From Burkholderiales bacterium (GTDB lineage Bacteria > Pseudomonadota > Gammaproteobacteria > Burkholderiales > Burkholderiaceae_D), in the NCBI GenBank assembly GCA_016177875.1, contig JACOUL010000021.1, forward strand, positions 46,648-110,647: 64,000 bases of DNA. The letters are read 5' to 3'. The notes beneath the pieces were generated by a model that worked only from the letters and a program-made list of their open reading frames with translations, did not search any database and was not told where the DNA came from. The number at the start of each line of letters is the position of its first letter. Within the stretch, counting starts at the first letter, position 1. A program made the position numbers and the translations under genes. This document shows, piece after piece, positions 9,052 to 17,425 of this stretch.

Positions 9052-9453
9052 TTATTTGGGCTGCTGCACCCGAAACGTCCAGTAGCGGTTGGCGCCGAAA
9101 CTCCAAATCAGGCAAAGCCCGGTGGTGAGGATTTGCGCCAACCATTTATTCAAGTGCAGCAAGTCCACCCCGATCCACATGAAAAACGTATTCAGCACCA
9201 AGCCGACCGTAGCAACCACTGCGAATTTGGACACGCTATCCGAATGGCGCTTATTGCTGCGGAAAGTAAAACGGTAATTCAAGGTGTAGTTGATCCAGGC
9301 GCCCAGTAATGCGCCGGCCGAAGAAGCGGGAACGGCAGCGATGCCGAATGCATGGGTTAACAGCCCGAACAGGCCGTAATGACCGATAGCAGACATGAGG
9401 CCGACGCCCGTAAAGCGCGTGAATTGTCGAAAAATTTCAGGCATGGCCGACAT
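9052..9453 (-). CDS. GtrA family membrane protein
   Basis: About 133 residues with four membrane spans and the GtrA/DPMS pattern: FTRFTGVGLMSAIGHYGLF at the start, GALLGAWINYTLNYRFTFRS in the middle and FGANRYWTFR at the end. GtrA proteins are proposed to flip polyprenyl-phosphate-linked sugars across the inner membrane. The start is uncertain: TTG 9462, ATG 9453 or ATG 9444 are possible and none has a strong RBS; I used 9453. It is first in a minus-strand run with the membrane-anchored protein, PTPS-related protein and GT2 enzyme, though a gap of ~80 bp separates it from the next gene. Confidence 0.85.
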   Translation of the reverse strand: MSAMPEIFRQFTRFTGVGLMSAIGHYGLFGLLTHAFGIAAVPASSAGALLGAWINYTLNYRFTFRSNKRHSDSVSKFAVVATVGLVLNTFFMWIGVDLLHLNKWLAQILTTGLCLIWSFGANRYWTFRVQQPK

Positions 9454-9533
9454 TATCGCCAATTAGGGCACTTTTTGCGGGTTTTGACGTCTTAGTATCA
9501 TCTGCCGTACGTCAACATATATCAAAATCACAG

Positions 9534-9561
9534 TTGACCCCACGTCCAGGCAGTATATGAA
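9534..9561 (+). promoter_or_regulatory. Candidate sigma-70 promoter for the gsp operon
   Basis: TTGACC at 9534-9539 and TATGAA at 9556-9561 are separated by 16 bp in the divergent intergenic region between gtrA-like and gspG. The -35 is near consensus and the -10 matches 4 of 6. It would leave a ~60-nt leader. This is pattern matching only. Confidence 0.4.
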
Positions 9562-9624
9562 AAGCCGCTTCGGCCTTATACTCCACATTGGTATTCTTTC
9601 ATTGACCAACTTGAACCGAATCTT

Positions 9625-10089
9625 ATGGATAAAGCATTTTCTCGCGCACGCACATCGCACCTGAGACAGTCTCTGTCTCGCGGTTTTACGCTGATTGAAA
9701 TCATGGTGGTGGTGGTGATCATGGGCATATTGGCCGCATTGGTGGTGCCCAAGCTGATGGGTCGTACCGACGATGCCCGCATCATCGCGGCGCGGCAGGA
9801 TATCGCCAACATCATGCAAGCCTTGAAACTGTATAAGCTCGACAATCTGCGTTATCCGACCACCGAGCAAGGCTTGCAGGCTTTGATCGCCAAACCGACT
9901 TCCGGTCCGGAGGCCAAGGGGTGGAAGACCGGCGGATATCTCGACAAGCTGCCGAAAGACCCATGGGGCAATGGCTATCAATACCTGAATCCGGGATTGC
10001 ATGGGGAAATCGACGTATTTTCGTTCGGCGCTGATGGCCAGGCTGGAGGGGCTGCCGCGGATGCCGATATCGGTTCGTGGGAGCTGTAA
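9625..10089 (+). CDS. gspG: Type II secretion major pseudopilin GspG
   Basis: 154 residues. A basic leader is followed by the prepilin cleavage site RG|FTLIEIMVVVVIMG, with Glu at +5 of the mature protein and a hydrophobic N-terminal helix. The C-terminal half has the GspG signatures YPTTEQGLQAL, LPKDPWGNGYQY and DVFSFGADG, the last forming the calcium-binding loop region. GspG polymerises into the periplasmic pseudopilus that pushes substrates through the secretin. It is first in the operon; its stop lies 20 bp before the preferred gspH start. No prepilin peptidase gene is present in the window, so a PilD-type enzyme elsewhere would be needed. Confidence 0.97.
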   Translation: MDKAFSRARTSHLRQSLSRGFTLIEIMVVVVIMGILAALVVPKLMGRTDDARIIAARQDIANIMQALKLYKLDNLRYPTTEQGLQALIAKPTSGPEAKGWKTGGYLDKLPKDPWGNGYQYLNPGLHGEIDVFSFGADGQAGGAAADADIGSWEL

Positions 10090-10109
10090 GCATCAAAGGT
10101 GTTTTTGCA

Positions 10110-10595
10110 ATGAATACGGTGCGCGCTCGCGTACCGATGGCTGCGCGCGGCTTCACGCTGCTTGAATTGTTAGTGGTGCTGGTAATCGTCGGTATCATGC
10201 TTGGGTTTGTTTCCTTCAATGCGATGCCGAGTGAACGCCAGCTGCTGCAAAATGAGGCGCAGCGTGTCGCTTTACTTTTGCAATTGGCGCGCGACGAAGC
10301 GATCGTGCGCAATCGTCCGATCGCGTTTGAAGTGCATTCCAACGGCTACCGATTCTGGATACTCAACGAAAATCGCTGGAAAGCCATTGAGCAGGACGAC
10401 ATGTTGCGCGAGCGTGAATTCAAAAAGGCGCCGGTCAATCTTTCAATCGATCCGCCGATGTCGGAAGGCGGTGGTTCCATCCGTGTCACGTTCGGACGTG
10501 AGCCGGTCGACAAGCCTTTCGTGCTGACCTTTTCAAGCGGCGACGCCAGCGTCGCCTTACATGCCGACGGTATCGGCCATTTCACGGTGGAGTGA
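10110..10595 (+). CDS. gspH: Type II secretion minor pseudopilin GspH
   Basis: Start chosen at ATG 10110 rather than GTG 10077, which would overlap gspG and add 11 unlikely residues. Prepilin site RG|FTLLELLVVLVIVGIMLG with Glu +5, then a GspH/FimT-like beta domain (FEVHSNGYRFW … LTFSSGDASVALHADGIGHFTV). GspH is a minor pseudopilin near the tip of the pseudopilus. It sits between gspG and gspI, two bases before the gspI start. Confidence 0.92.
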   Translation: MNTVRARVPMAARGFTLLELLVVLVIVGIMLGFVSFNAMPSERQLLQNEAQRVALLLQLARDEAIVRNRPIAFEVHSNGYRFWILNENRWKAIEQDDMLREREFKKAPVNLSIDPPMSEGGGSIRVTFGREPVDKPFVLTFSSGDASVALHADGIGHFTVE

Positions 10596-10596
10596 T

Positions 10597-10968
10597 ATGC
10601 GGCCGAACAAAACAGGATTTACCTTGTTGGAAGTGCTGGTGGCGCTGGTCATCGTCGGCACCGCGCTGGGGGCGAGTTTGCGCGCCGTCGGCAGCTTGGC
10701 GCAGAACAGCAATGATTTGCGCGCTTCCATGATGGCGACTTGGTCGGCCGAGAATCGCTTGACGCAAATTCGTTTGGCGAGCGAGTGGCCGCCATTCGGC
10801 AAACGTTCTACGCCTTGTCCGCAAGCCGACATGCAGTTCCTTTGCGAAGAAGAAGTGCTGCCGACGCCGAATCAAAATTTCCGGCGGGTCGAAGTGAGCG
10901 TTTATGACGAGCAAAATCTGAAGCGTCGCATCATTAAACTGGCGCAGATCGTGCCGAATAATAGGTAG
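10597..10968 (+). CDS. gspI: Type II secretion minor pseudopilin GspI
   Basis: 123 residues from ATG 10597; GGTGGAG lies just upstream, inside the end of gspH. The leader MRPNKTG|FTLLEVLVALVIVGTALGA has the prepilin cleavage site and Glu +5. The rest (WSAENRLTQIRLASEWP … RRVEVSVYDEQN) fits GspI, which forms the tip heterotrimer with GspJ and GspK. A longer frame from 10561 overlaps gspH and is less likely. Confidence 0.92.
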   Translation: MRPNKTGFTLLEVLVALVIVGTALGASLRAVGSLAQNSNDLRASMMATWSAENRLTQIRLASEWPPFGKRSTPCPQADMQFLCEEEVLPTPNQNFRRVEVSVYDEQNLKRRIIKLAQIVPNNR

Positions 10969-10975
10969 GAAGCGG

Positions 10976-11614
10976 ATGCGAATGCAAAAACGCGCGCGAA
11001 TCACATCAGGCTTTACCTTGATCGAGCTGTTGGTCGCTATCACCGTGATGGCGATTGTCGCTGTGCTCGGCTGGCGCGGCTTGGACGGGATCGTGCGTGC
11101 CCGCCTCACCTTGAACGAGCAGCTCGACCAATCGCGAGGTCTGCAGCTGGCATTCGCGCAAATGCAAAGCGATTGTGCCCATATCGCTTCCACCGCGATT
11201 CTTCCCGATCGCCCGCCGATCGTGGTTGAACCCGGCAAGGTCGTGATCGTACGCACGGTATTTACCGACAATCAGCCCATGCGTTTGCAAATCGTGGCTT
11301 ACCAGTTGAAGAACGGCGTATTAACGCGCCGGGAATCGCCCGCCACGCGCGACTTGGATGCGCTGGATAATATGTGGACGTCGACTACTAGCGGCACTGG
11401 GGGCACGCCTGCGGTTGCATTGCAATCCGGGGTGGAGTCGCTCAATGTACGCATATGGATCAATGACGGCGCCGGCTGGCGGGTGCCGGGAGTCGACGTC
11501 GTGACTTATGCCACCGCCGCCACGCCGATTGTGCCGACCGGGCTGGAAATGTCGCTCAGGGTGGCTGGGCGCAGCGGCAATTTGACCAAAGTTTTCTTGC
11601 TGGGGCCGGTATGA
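10976..11614 (+). CDS. gspJ: Type II secretion minor pseudopilin GspJ
   Basis: 212 residues, preceded by AGGAAG. Prepilin signal SG|FTLIELLVAITVMAIVAVLGW followed by RGLDGIVRARLTLNEQ, the conserved GspJ segment, and a beta-rich C-terminal domain ending SLRVAGRSGNLTKVFLLGP. It is a tip pseudopilin partner of GspI and GspK. Its stop overlaps the gspK start as ATGA at 11611-11614. Confidence 0.93.
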   Translation: MRMQKRARITSGFTLIELLVAITVMAIVAVLGWRGLDGIVRARLTLNEQLDQSRGLQLAFAQMQSDCAHIASTAILPDRPPIVVEPGKVVIVRTVFTDNQPMRLQIVAYQLKNGVLTRRESPATRDLDALDNMWTSTTSGTGGTPAVALQSGVESLNVRIWINDGAGWRVPGVDVVTYATAATPIVPTGLEMSLRVAGRSGNLTKVFLLGPV

Positions 11615-12600
11615 CGCGGCGCACGTATTTTCGTCAGCGTGGTGTTGCCGTGGTAACCGCATTGTTGTTGACGACTTTGGCGATCACGATTGTCGCCAGC
11701 CTTTTTTGGCAACAGCAAGTGCAAATCCGTTCGATTGAAAATCAGCGCCTGCAGTTGCAAAAGCAATGGATTTTGCGCGGAGCCTTGGATTGGGCAAGCT
11801 TGATTTTGCGGGCCGATGCGGCCAATTCCGGACCGGATCACTTGGGTGAACCATGGGCCGTACCGCTTGCGGAAACACGGCTCGATCAATATGTTGAAAA
11901 CGGCAGAGCTGATGCGGATGCGAGCGATGCGACGATTTCCGGCGATATCGTTGATGCGCAAGCGCGTTTTAACTTGCGGAATTTACTCGATGCGAGCGAT
12001 CCCAGTAAGATCGACCCTAGCGAGCTGGCGACTTTTCAAAATCTCTTGGTGGAGTTAAAGATTAATCCGAGCTTGGCGCAGGCGGTGGCTACGGCGATTA
12101 AAGATGCAACGCCAAAAACCGGTGCCGCTTTCGGCGCCGGCGCCAACCCGGCGCAGAGTACGCCGCCGGTTACTAGGCGAATCCTGAATATCGAATATCT
12201 CGACGACTTGCTCGCGGTACCGGGATTTACGCTGGAGATACTTGATAAGCTGCGCGATTTCGTGGTTGTATTGCCTTCACGAACGCCGATCAATATCAAT
12301 ACCGCCTCGATCCAGGTGCTGGCAGCGAAGTTCCCGACTCTTGGTACACTACCGCTGACGAAATCGGATGCGGCAGTGTTGATTGCGGCGCGCGATCAAG
12401 CTTATCTTTTGCATCAGAACGATATTTGGAATCGCTTGCAAAGGCCGGGAGGGCCGGATGTTGGAAACCTGCTTGACATCAAGACCGACTATTTCTTGGT
12501 CAATGGCAAAGTGCGTTTGAATCGGGCCGGGTTGGAAATGCAAGCCTTGATTTTGCGCAGAAACCAAACGACCAAATTGGTTTGGATTAGAGAAAATTAG
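11611..12600 (+). CDS. gspK: Type II secretion minor pseudopilin GspK
   Basis: 329 residues. The N-terminus (RQRGVAVVTALLLTTLAITIVASLFW) is the atypical prepilin-like helix of GspK, which lacks Glu at +5 and caps the pseudopilus. The large body contains the alpha-domain pattern INIDNTASIQV-like INTASIQVLAAKF and the LNIEYLDDLLAVPGFT segment. Length is typical for the family. The start overlaps gspJ by four bases, indicating coupled translation. Confidence 0.92.
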   Translation: MTRRTYFRQRGVAVVTALLLTTLAITIVASLFWQQQVQIRSIENQRLQLQKQWILRGALDWASLILRADAANSGPDHLGEPWAVPLAETRLDQYVENGRADADASDATISGDIVDAQARFNLRNLLDASDPSKIDPSELATFQNLLVELKINPSLAQAVATAIKDATPKTGAAFGAGANPAQSTPPVTRRILNIEYLDDLLAVPGFTLEILDKLRDFVVVLPSRTPININTASIQVLAAKFPTLGTLPLTKSDAAVLIAARDQAYLLHQNDIWNRLQRPGGPDVGNLLDIKTDYFLVNGKVRLNRAGLEMQALILRRNQTTKLVWIREN

Positions 12601-12611
12601 AAAGAGAAGTC

Positions 12612-13877
12612 TTGAGCACACTCTATATACGTCTTCCTTCACGCGCGGTTGCCGATTCGCCGGCACCTGACGCTACCTTCGATTGCCAATTCGCTGTGGC
12701 CGCCGATGATAGTGGGGCGGTCGAACGAGAAGGCGCCGTGGCGCTTTCGCTGCTCGGTGACGCCATCACCAAAGCCCAACGCGTCGTCATTATTCTCGCT
12801 GCCGGCGATGTCACGCTCTTGCAAGTAAAAGTGCCGCCGATGTCGGCGGCGCGCTTGAAAGCGGCTTTGCCCAATCTCGTTGAAGAGCAATTGATCTCCG
12901 ATCCGGCCGACTGTCTGTTGACCACGGCGCCCGCGACCGCAGAGGGCATGCGCACGATTGCTGTTGTTAATCGCGCCTGGTTGGAAAAAATCGTCCACAA
13001 ACTGATTGCATTAGGCGCGCGCAATATTGTCGCCGTCCCGGCCCAGCTTTGTTTGCCTTATCAGCCCGATACGGTTTCCGCCGCCGTTGGTGAATACAGC
13101 ATGAGCCTCGATATGGAGCTCGCACTGCGCAGCGGCGAATATGAAGGCATGGGTTTGTCGATGTTGCCCGAGCAACCCGACTCCGGCGCGCCCGAAGCAG
13201 TGCAATCCCTATGCACGCTGGCTCCTACCGCGGCAATTGCCTTGTATGTGCCGCAGGAGCGCGTGATCGTTTACCAGTCGGTATTGCACGAACACGAATT
13301 GGAAGAGCGGGTTTCGCTATTTGCCGACAATTGGCCGCGCTGGATTGCCGGCGCCAAGAATGTTCCGATCAATGTGGCGGCCGGATTGGGCGCCGCTGCC
13401 GGTCCTAGCCTGCACTGGCAGCCCTGGCGTTGGCCCCTGATACTGGCGGGCTTGCTGCTATTGGTGAATATCATCGGCTTGAATGTCGACTGGCTGCGCT
13501 TGAAGCGTGAAGCGACCGGCGCGCGCGCCATGATGATGCAGATTTATAAGTCCGTGTATCCGAACGAGACAGCCATCCTTGATCCGGTCGCGCAAATGAA
13601 GCAAAAGATCAAGGCGGCGCAGCACAGGGCCGGACAAGCCTCTCCGAGTGATTTCTTGGTGCTCGCTACCCAATTCGGCGAAGCATGGCAAAGCGTTTTG
13701 CAGGGCAGCAAAGGACCTGGTATCGTTTCGCTCGACTATGCCGAAGGCGGCTTGCAAGTCAAACTTAAGTCCGATGTCCCGCCGCCTACGGCGCAGATGC
13801 AAACCGCGCTGGCCGCACGCAATCTCTCTCTCGTGGCGAAAGCGCCTGACTTATGGCAAATCAGGAGCGCCAAATGA
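12612..13877 (+). CDS. gspL: Type II secretion inner-membrane platform protein GspL
   Basis: 421 residues beginning at TTG 12612 with AAAGAGAAG just upstream; no better ATG is in frame nearby. The cytoplasmic N-terminal domain (actin-like fold; LPNLVEEQLISDPADCLL is the conserved region) binds GspE. A single membrane span lies at ~276-294 (WPLILAGLLLLVNIIGLNV), followed by a periplasmic ferredoxin-like domain. GspL recruits the ATPase GspE to the membrane and pairs with GspM. The stop overlaps the gspM start (ATGA). Confidence 0.92.
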   Translation: MSTLYIRLPSRAVADSPAPDATFDCQFAVAADDSGAVEREGAVALSLLGDAITKAQRVVIILAAGDVTLLQVKVPPMSAARLKAALPNLVEEQLISDPADCLLTTAPATAEGMRTIAVVNRAWLEKIVHKLIALGARNIVAVPAQLCLPYQPDTVSAAVGEYSMSLDMELALRSGEYEGMGLSMLPEQPDSGAPEAVQSLCTLAPTAAIALYVPQERVIVYQSVLHEHELEERVSLFADNWPRWIAGAKNVPINVAAGLGAAAGPSLHWQPWRWPLILAGLLLLVNIIGLNVDWLRLKREATGARAMMMQIYKSVYPNETAILDPVAQMKQKIKAAQHRAGQASPSDFLVLATQFGEAWQSVLQGSKGPGIVSLDYAEGGLQVKLKSDVPPPTAQMQTALAARNLSLVAKAPDLWQIRSAK

Positions 13878-14392
13878 AATCGCCCACCATGTTTACGGAT
13901 GTGCAGGAAAATTTATCTGCTTTTTGGAGCGCACGTAACGAGCGCGAAAAAAAGCAGATTGTGTTGGCAATCGCCGTGGCGGTCTTGGGTTTAACGTACA
14001 TGTTGTTGATTGAACCCGCGTATAAGGGACGGGCGCAGCTGCAAAAAAGTTTGCCTACATTGCGGCAACAGCAAGTCGAATTAGAAGGCTTGGCTAAAGA
14101 AGCGACCGCGCTTGCCAGCGTCACGCCACCTCCGGCGCCTGAGATGACCAAGGAAAATCTTGAAGCAGGCATGACGCGTCTGGGTTTGAAGCCGCAAAGC
14201 GTTGTTGCAACGGGCGGCAATCTTGCCAAGGTTCAATTTAATTCCGTATCTTTCGCTGCAATGACTGCATGGCTGGATGAAATTCAAAAATCCTCGCGTA
14301 TTGAGGTAATGGAGGCCAACGTTACTTCTTTACCGCAGCAAGATACGGTAAATGCCTCGCTTACCTTGCGACAGCAAAAGAATAATGAGTAA
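13874..14392 (+). CDS. gspM: Type II secretion inner-membrane protein GspM
   Basis: 172 residues from ATG 13874, which overlaps the gspL stop and has CAGGAG upstream; an in-frame ATG at 13853 is less likely. A short cytoplasmic amphipathic segment (FWSARNEREKKQ) leads into one membrane span (IVLAIAVAVLGLTYMLLI) and a coiled-coil plus ferredoxin-like periplasmic domain. This is the normal GspM layout; it stabilises GspL in the assembly platform. Confidence 0.9.
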   Translation: MKSPTMFTDVQENLSAFWSARNEREKKQIVLAIAVAVLGLTYMLLIEPAYKGRAQLQKSLPTLRQQQVELEGLAKEATALASVTPPPAPEMTKENLEAGMTRLGLKPQSVVATGGNLAKVQFNSVSFAAMTAWLDEIQKSSRIEVMEANVTSLPQQDTVNASLTLRQQKNNE

Positions 14393-15179
14393 GAACAAAG
14401 GGGCCATCAACCGCGTCGTGCTATGGTTGCTTATTGCCATTGTGACGATAGGATTCACGCTGCTGGCAGTGTTTCCGGCGAGCTGGATGGCGAGTTTTGT
14501 GGAAAGGCAGACCGAAGGGCGCATTACCCTCGGCGATGCGGAAGGCACGCTGTGGCATGGTTCGGCATATTTGGGCGCGGCTGCCAGTAGTAAAGATCCG
14601 GTGTCGCCTTTGTTGCCTGGACGCTTTACCTGGAATTTGTCGCCAATGATCTTAGTGGGACAAATCGATGCGACGTTGGAAAACACGAGCGTTTTGTCGA
14701 ATCCGTTAGCGTTGAGCGGCACATGGAATGCGTGGCGGATTAGTCCGGCATCCATTTTGTTGCCTGCGGAGCGCTTGGCAGGTTTGGGGGCGCCCCTGAA
14801 TACGATCCAGCCGTCCGGGCAGATGCGGCTGGCATGGGCACCGTTGCAGTTTACGCGTCAAGGCAATAACGTGGGTGTGACGGGGACGATGACCCTGGAG
14901 ATGAATAATATGGCGTCGCGTCTGTCGCCGATCAAACCGCTGGGAGCGTATATCCTGGTGTTTGAGTGGCAGGGGCAGCAGGCCAATATGCTGTTAAAGA
15001 CGGTCAAGGGGCCGATGCTGTTATCCGGCACAGGCCAATTGGCGAATGGCCGCTTGCAGTTTTCAGGCAAGGCGGAAGCGGAAGCTGGTAGTGAAGAAAG
15101 ACTGGGCAACCTGTTGAATCTGCTGGGGCAGCGCCGCAGGGAAGGCAATAAGAATGTTATCGCGTTAGAGTTCAAATAA
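14385..15179 (+). CDS. gspN: Type II secretion protein GspN
   Basis: 264 residues from ATG 14385, overlapping the end of gspM by eight bases; an in-frame start at 14352 would lie deeper inside gspM. One N-terminal membrane helix (LWLLIAIVTIGFTLLAVFPASW) is followed by a periplasmic beta-rich domain with the GspN signature GTLWHGSAYLG. GspN is an accessory subunit present in only some T2SS and is not essential in several species. Its stop overlaps the gspD ATG. Confidence 0.88.
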   Translation: MSKNKGAINRVVLWLLIAIVTIGFTLLAVFPASWMASFVERQTEGRITLGDAEGTLWHGSAYLGAAASSKDPVSPLLPGRFTWNLSPMILVGQIDATLENTSVLSNPLALSGTWNAWRISPASILLPAERLAGLGAPLNTIQPSGQMRLAWAPLQFTRQGNNVGVTGTMTLEMNNMASRLSPIKPLGAYILVFEWQGQQANMLLKTVKGPMLLSGTGQLANGRLQFSGKAEAEAGSEERLGNLLNLLGQRRREGNKNVIALEFK

Positions 15180-17410
15180 TGAAAACCAAACCAATGAAGG
15201 CATTATCCCGTTTGATGAACTTAAAGCGCCTGGGCGTCGCGCTGGTGTTATCGTGCACGCTGCTGCCGCCGCTCTTGGCCGCTGCGCCGCCTGCAGGCGG
15301 AGAAGCGGTTTTGAATTTTGTCGGCGCCGATATCGAATCGGTGATCAAGGCGGTCGGTCAGTACACCAATACGACCTTCATCATCGATCCTCGCGTCAAG
15401 GGGACGATCAACTTGATTTCCGAACGTCCGGTCAGTAAGGCGCAGGCGTTTGGCTTGCTGGGTTCGGCGCTTCGGTTGCAAGGTTATGCGATCGTGATCG
15501 GCGATGGCTTCGCCAAGGTTGTGCCCGAGGCCGATGCGAAGCTGCAGGCGGGGCCGATCCAGAAAGGCACCATACGCGGCGATCAAATCGCGACGCAAAT
15601 TTTTCATTTGAATTATGAATCGGCGCCGAACTTGGTGACGATTTTGCGTCCGTTGATTTCGCCCAACAACACGATCAATGCAAATCCCGGCAACAACTCC
15701 CTGGTCATCACCGACTATGCCGACAACTTGAGGCGCTTGGGCAAAATCGTCGCCGCTCTGGATACGCCACCTTCCGGGGATATGGATGTGGTGCCGATTC
15801 ATCATGCGATTGCGAGCGATATCGCGACCATGGTCAATCGCCTGCTGGAACCGGCGCCTGCTGCGGGGGCAGTTGATCGCGTCAATCTCCTGGTTGATTC
15901 GCGTACCAATTCCGTCATCATCCGTGCGCCATCTGCGGCCCGCGCCAACTTGGCGAAGTCGCTGATTGCGAAGCTGGATCAGCCGACCTCGAACCCCGGC
16001 AATATTCATGTAGTGCATTTGAAAAATGCCGATGCGATTAAGCTCGCACAAACTTTGCGTGCCGTGGTGGCGGCCGATGCTTCTGCTTCTTCGTCTTCAT
16101 CGACGCCTTCATCTTCGCCGACACCGGCATTTTCTGCGCCAGCCGCCCAGCCGGGGCAGCCGCAACCCGGCGGCGGCATGCAAGCCCAGCCGCTTTCCAG
16201 CTCGTCCACGCCCGCTCAAAATAACCTGCCTTCCGGCGGCGGCGCCGGCTTTATCCAGGCTGATGCGGCGACCAATACTTTGATCATTACCGCAAGCGAA
16301 GCGGTCTACCGCAATTTGCGTGCGGTGATCGATAAACTTGATGCCCGTCGCGCGCAAGTTTACGTCGAGTCATTGATCGTCGAGGTCAATGGCGACAAGG
16401 TGGGCGATTTTGGCGTGCAATGGCTTGGGCTGTCGGGCGATAACACCAGCCGCTATCGTGTGGGTGCCGTCAGCGATTTTGCCTCAGGCGGCGCCAATCT
16501 CGTTAATCTGGCTACTTCGGTGGCTGCATCCGGTACGGCCAATGCAACTCCGCCAAGCATCCCCACGGGCTTGTCGCTTGGATTGTTCAAGCAAATCAAT
16601 GGCAAGCTAGGCTTGGGCGCAGTGTTGCATGCGCTGGAAAGCGTTTCCGACACCAATATCCTATCGACGCCGAATCTGTTGACGCTCGATAATGAAGAAG
16701 CCCGCATCATCGTCGGCCAAAACGTGCCTTTCATTACTGGACAGTACACCACTGCAGCATCGGGCGGCTCTGCCGGCGTGAATCCGTTCCAGACGGTCGA
16801 GCGTAAGGATATCGGTTTGTCGTTGCGGGTCAAGCCGCAAGTTTCCGAAGGTGGCACTATCAAGCTGGCAATTTATCAAGAATCTTCGGATATCGATAAT
16901 TCGGTCACCAGCGCTGCCGGGATCATTACCACGAAACGTTCGATCGAGACCAATGTCCTAGTCGACGACGGACAGATTATCGTATTAGGCGGTTTGATTT
17001 CCGACACGGTTCGGGATGGCACAGAGAAGGTTCCAGGTTTTGGCGACCTTCCCATCATCGGCAATTTATTTAAAGCGCAGGCGCGCACGCGTACCAAGCG
17101 CAACTTGATGGTGTTTCTGCGGCCGGTAATCCTTCGTACCGCCGAGCATAGCGCCAGCCTGGTGACCGACCGCTATGACTATATCCGTGGCGCTCAACTG
17201 GATGCGCAGCCGAGGCAAACCATATTGTTGCCGACTGTCGAAGCGCCGGTTCTGCCGCAATTGCAGAATGGCCAACCCGCCGGCGGCGCGCTGTTTCAGC
17301 AGGCATTACCCCAAAAGCAGCCGGCCGCTAACGGTGCACAACCGGGGGCTGTCCAAGCCCAACCGGTACCGCAGCCCTCGATGCAAACCGCGCCGGCGCC
17401 CAGCAAGTAA
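15179..17410 (+). CDS. gspD: Type II secretion outer-membrane secretin GspD
   Basis: 743 residues with a signal peptide (LGVALVLSCTLLPPLLAAAPP). N0 domain (~40-110, LNFVGADIESVIKAVGQYT), N1-N3 domains (to ~390) and a C-terminal secretin domain with VPFITGQYTT, ERKDIGLSLRVKPQVSEGG, VDDGQIIVLGGLISD and RNLMVFLRPVILR. A Ser/Pro/Gln/Gly-rich insert at about residues 300-346 interrupts the N3 region, which is longer and more low-complexity than I expect for the family. The C-terminus ends in a Gln/Pro-rich tail instead of a clear pilotin-binding S-domain. It forms the outer-membrane exit channel. Confidence 0.96.
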   Translation: MKTKPMKALSRLMNLKRLGVALVLSCTLLPPLLAAAPPAGGEAVLNFVGADIESVIKAVGQYTNTTFIIDPRVKGTINLISERPVSKAQAFGLLGSALRLQGYAIVIGDGFAKVVPEADAKLQAGPIQKGTIRGDQIATQIFHLNYESAPNLVTILRPLISPNNTINANPGNNSLVITDYADNLRRLGKIVAALDTPPSGDMDVVPIHHAIASDIATMVNRLLEPAPAAGAVDRVNLLVDSRTNSVIIRAPSAARANLAKSLIAKLDQPTSNPGNIHVVHLKNADAIKLAQTLRAVVAADASASSSSSTPSSSPTPAFSAPAAQPGQPQPGGGMQAQPLSSSSTPAQNNLPSGGGAGFIQADAATNTLIITASEAVYRNLRAVIDKLDARRAQVYVESLIVEVNGDKVGDFGVQWLGLSGDNTSRYRVGAVSDFASGGANLVNLATSVAASGTANATPPSIPTGLSLGLFKQINGKLGLGAVLHALESVSDTNILSTPNLLTLDNEEARIIVGQNVPFITGQYTTAASGGSAGVNPFQTVERKDIGLSLRVKPQVSEGGTIKLAIYQESSDIDNSVTSAAGIITTKRSIETNVLVDDGQIIVLGGLISDTVRDGTEKVPGFGDLPIIGNLFKAQARTRTKRNLMVFLRPVILRTAEHSASLVTDRYDYIRGAQLDAQPRQTILLPTVEAPVLPQLQNGQPAGGALFQQALPQKQPAANGAQPGAVQAQPVPQPSMQTAPAPSK

Positions 17411-17425
17411 TTTGGAAATGATGCG

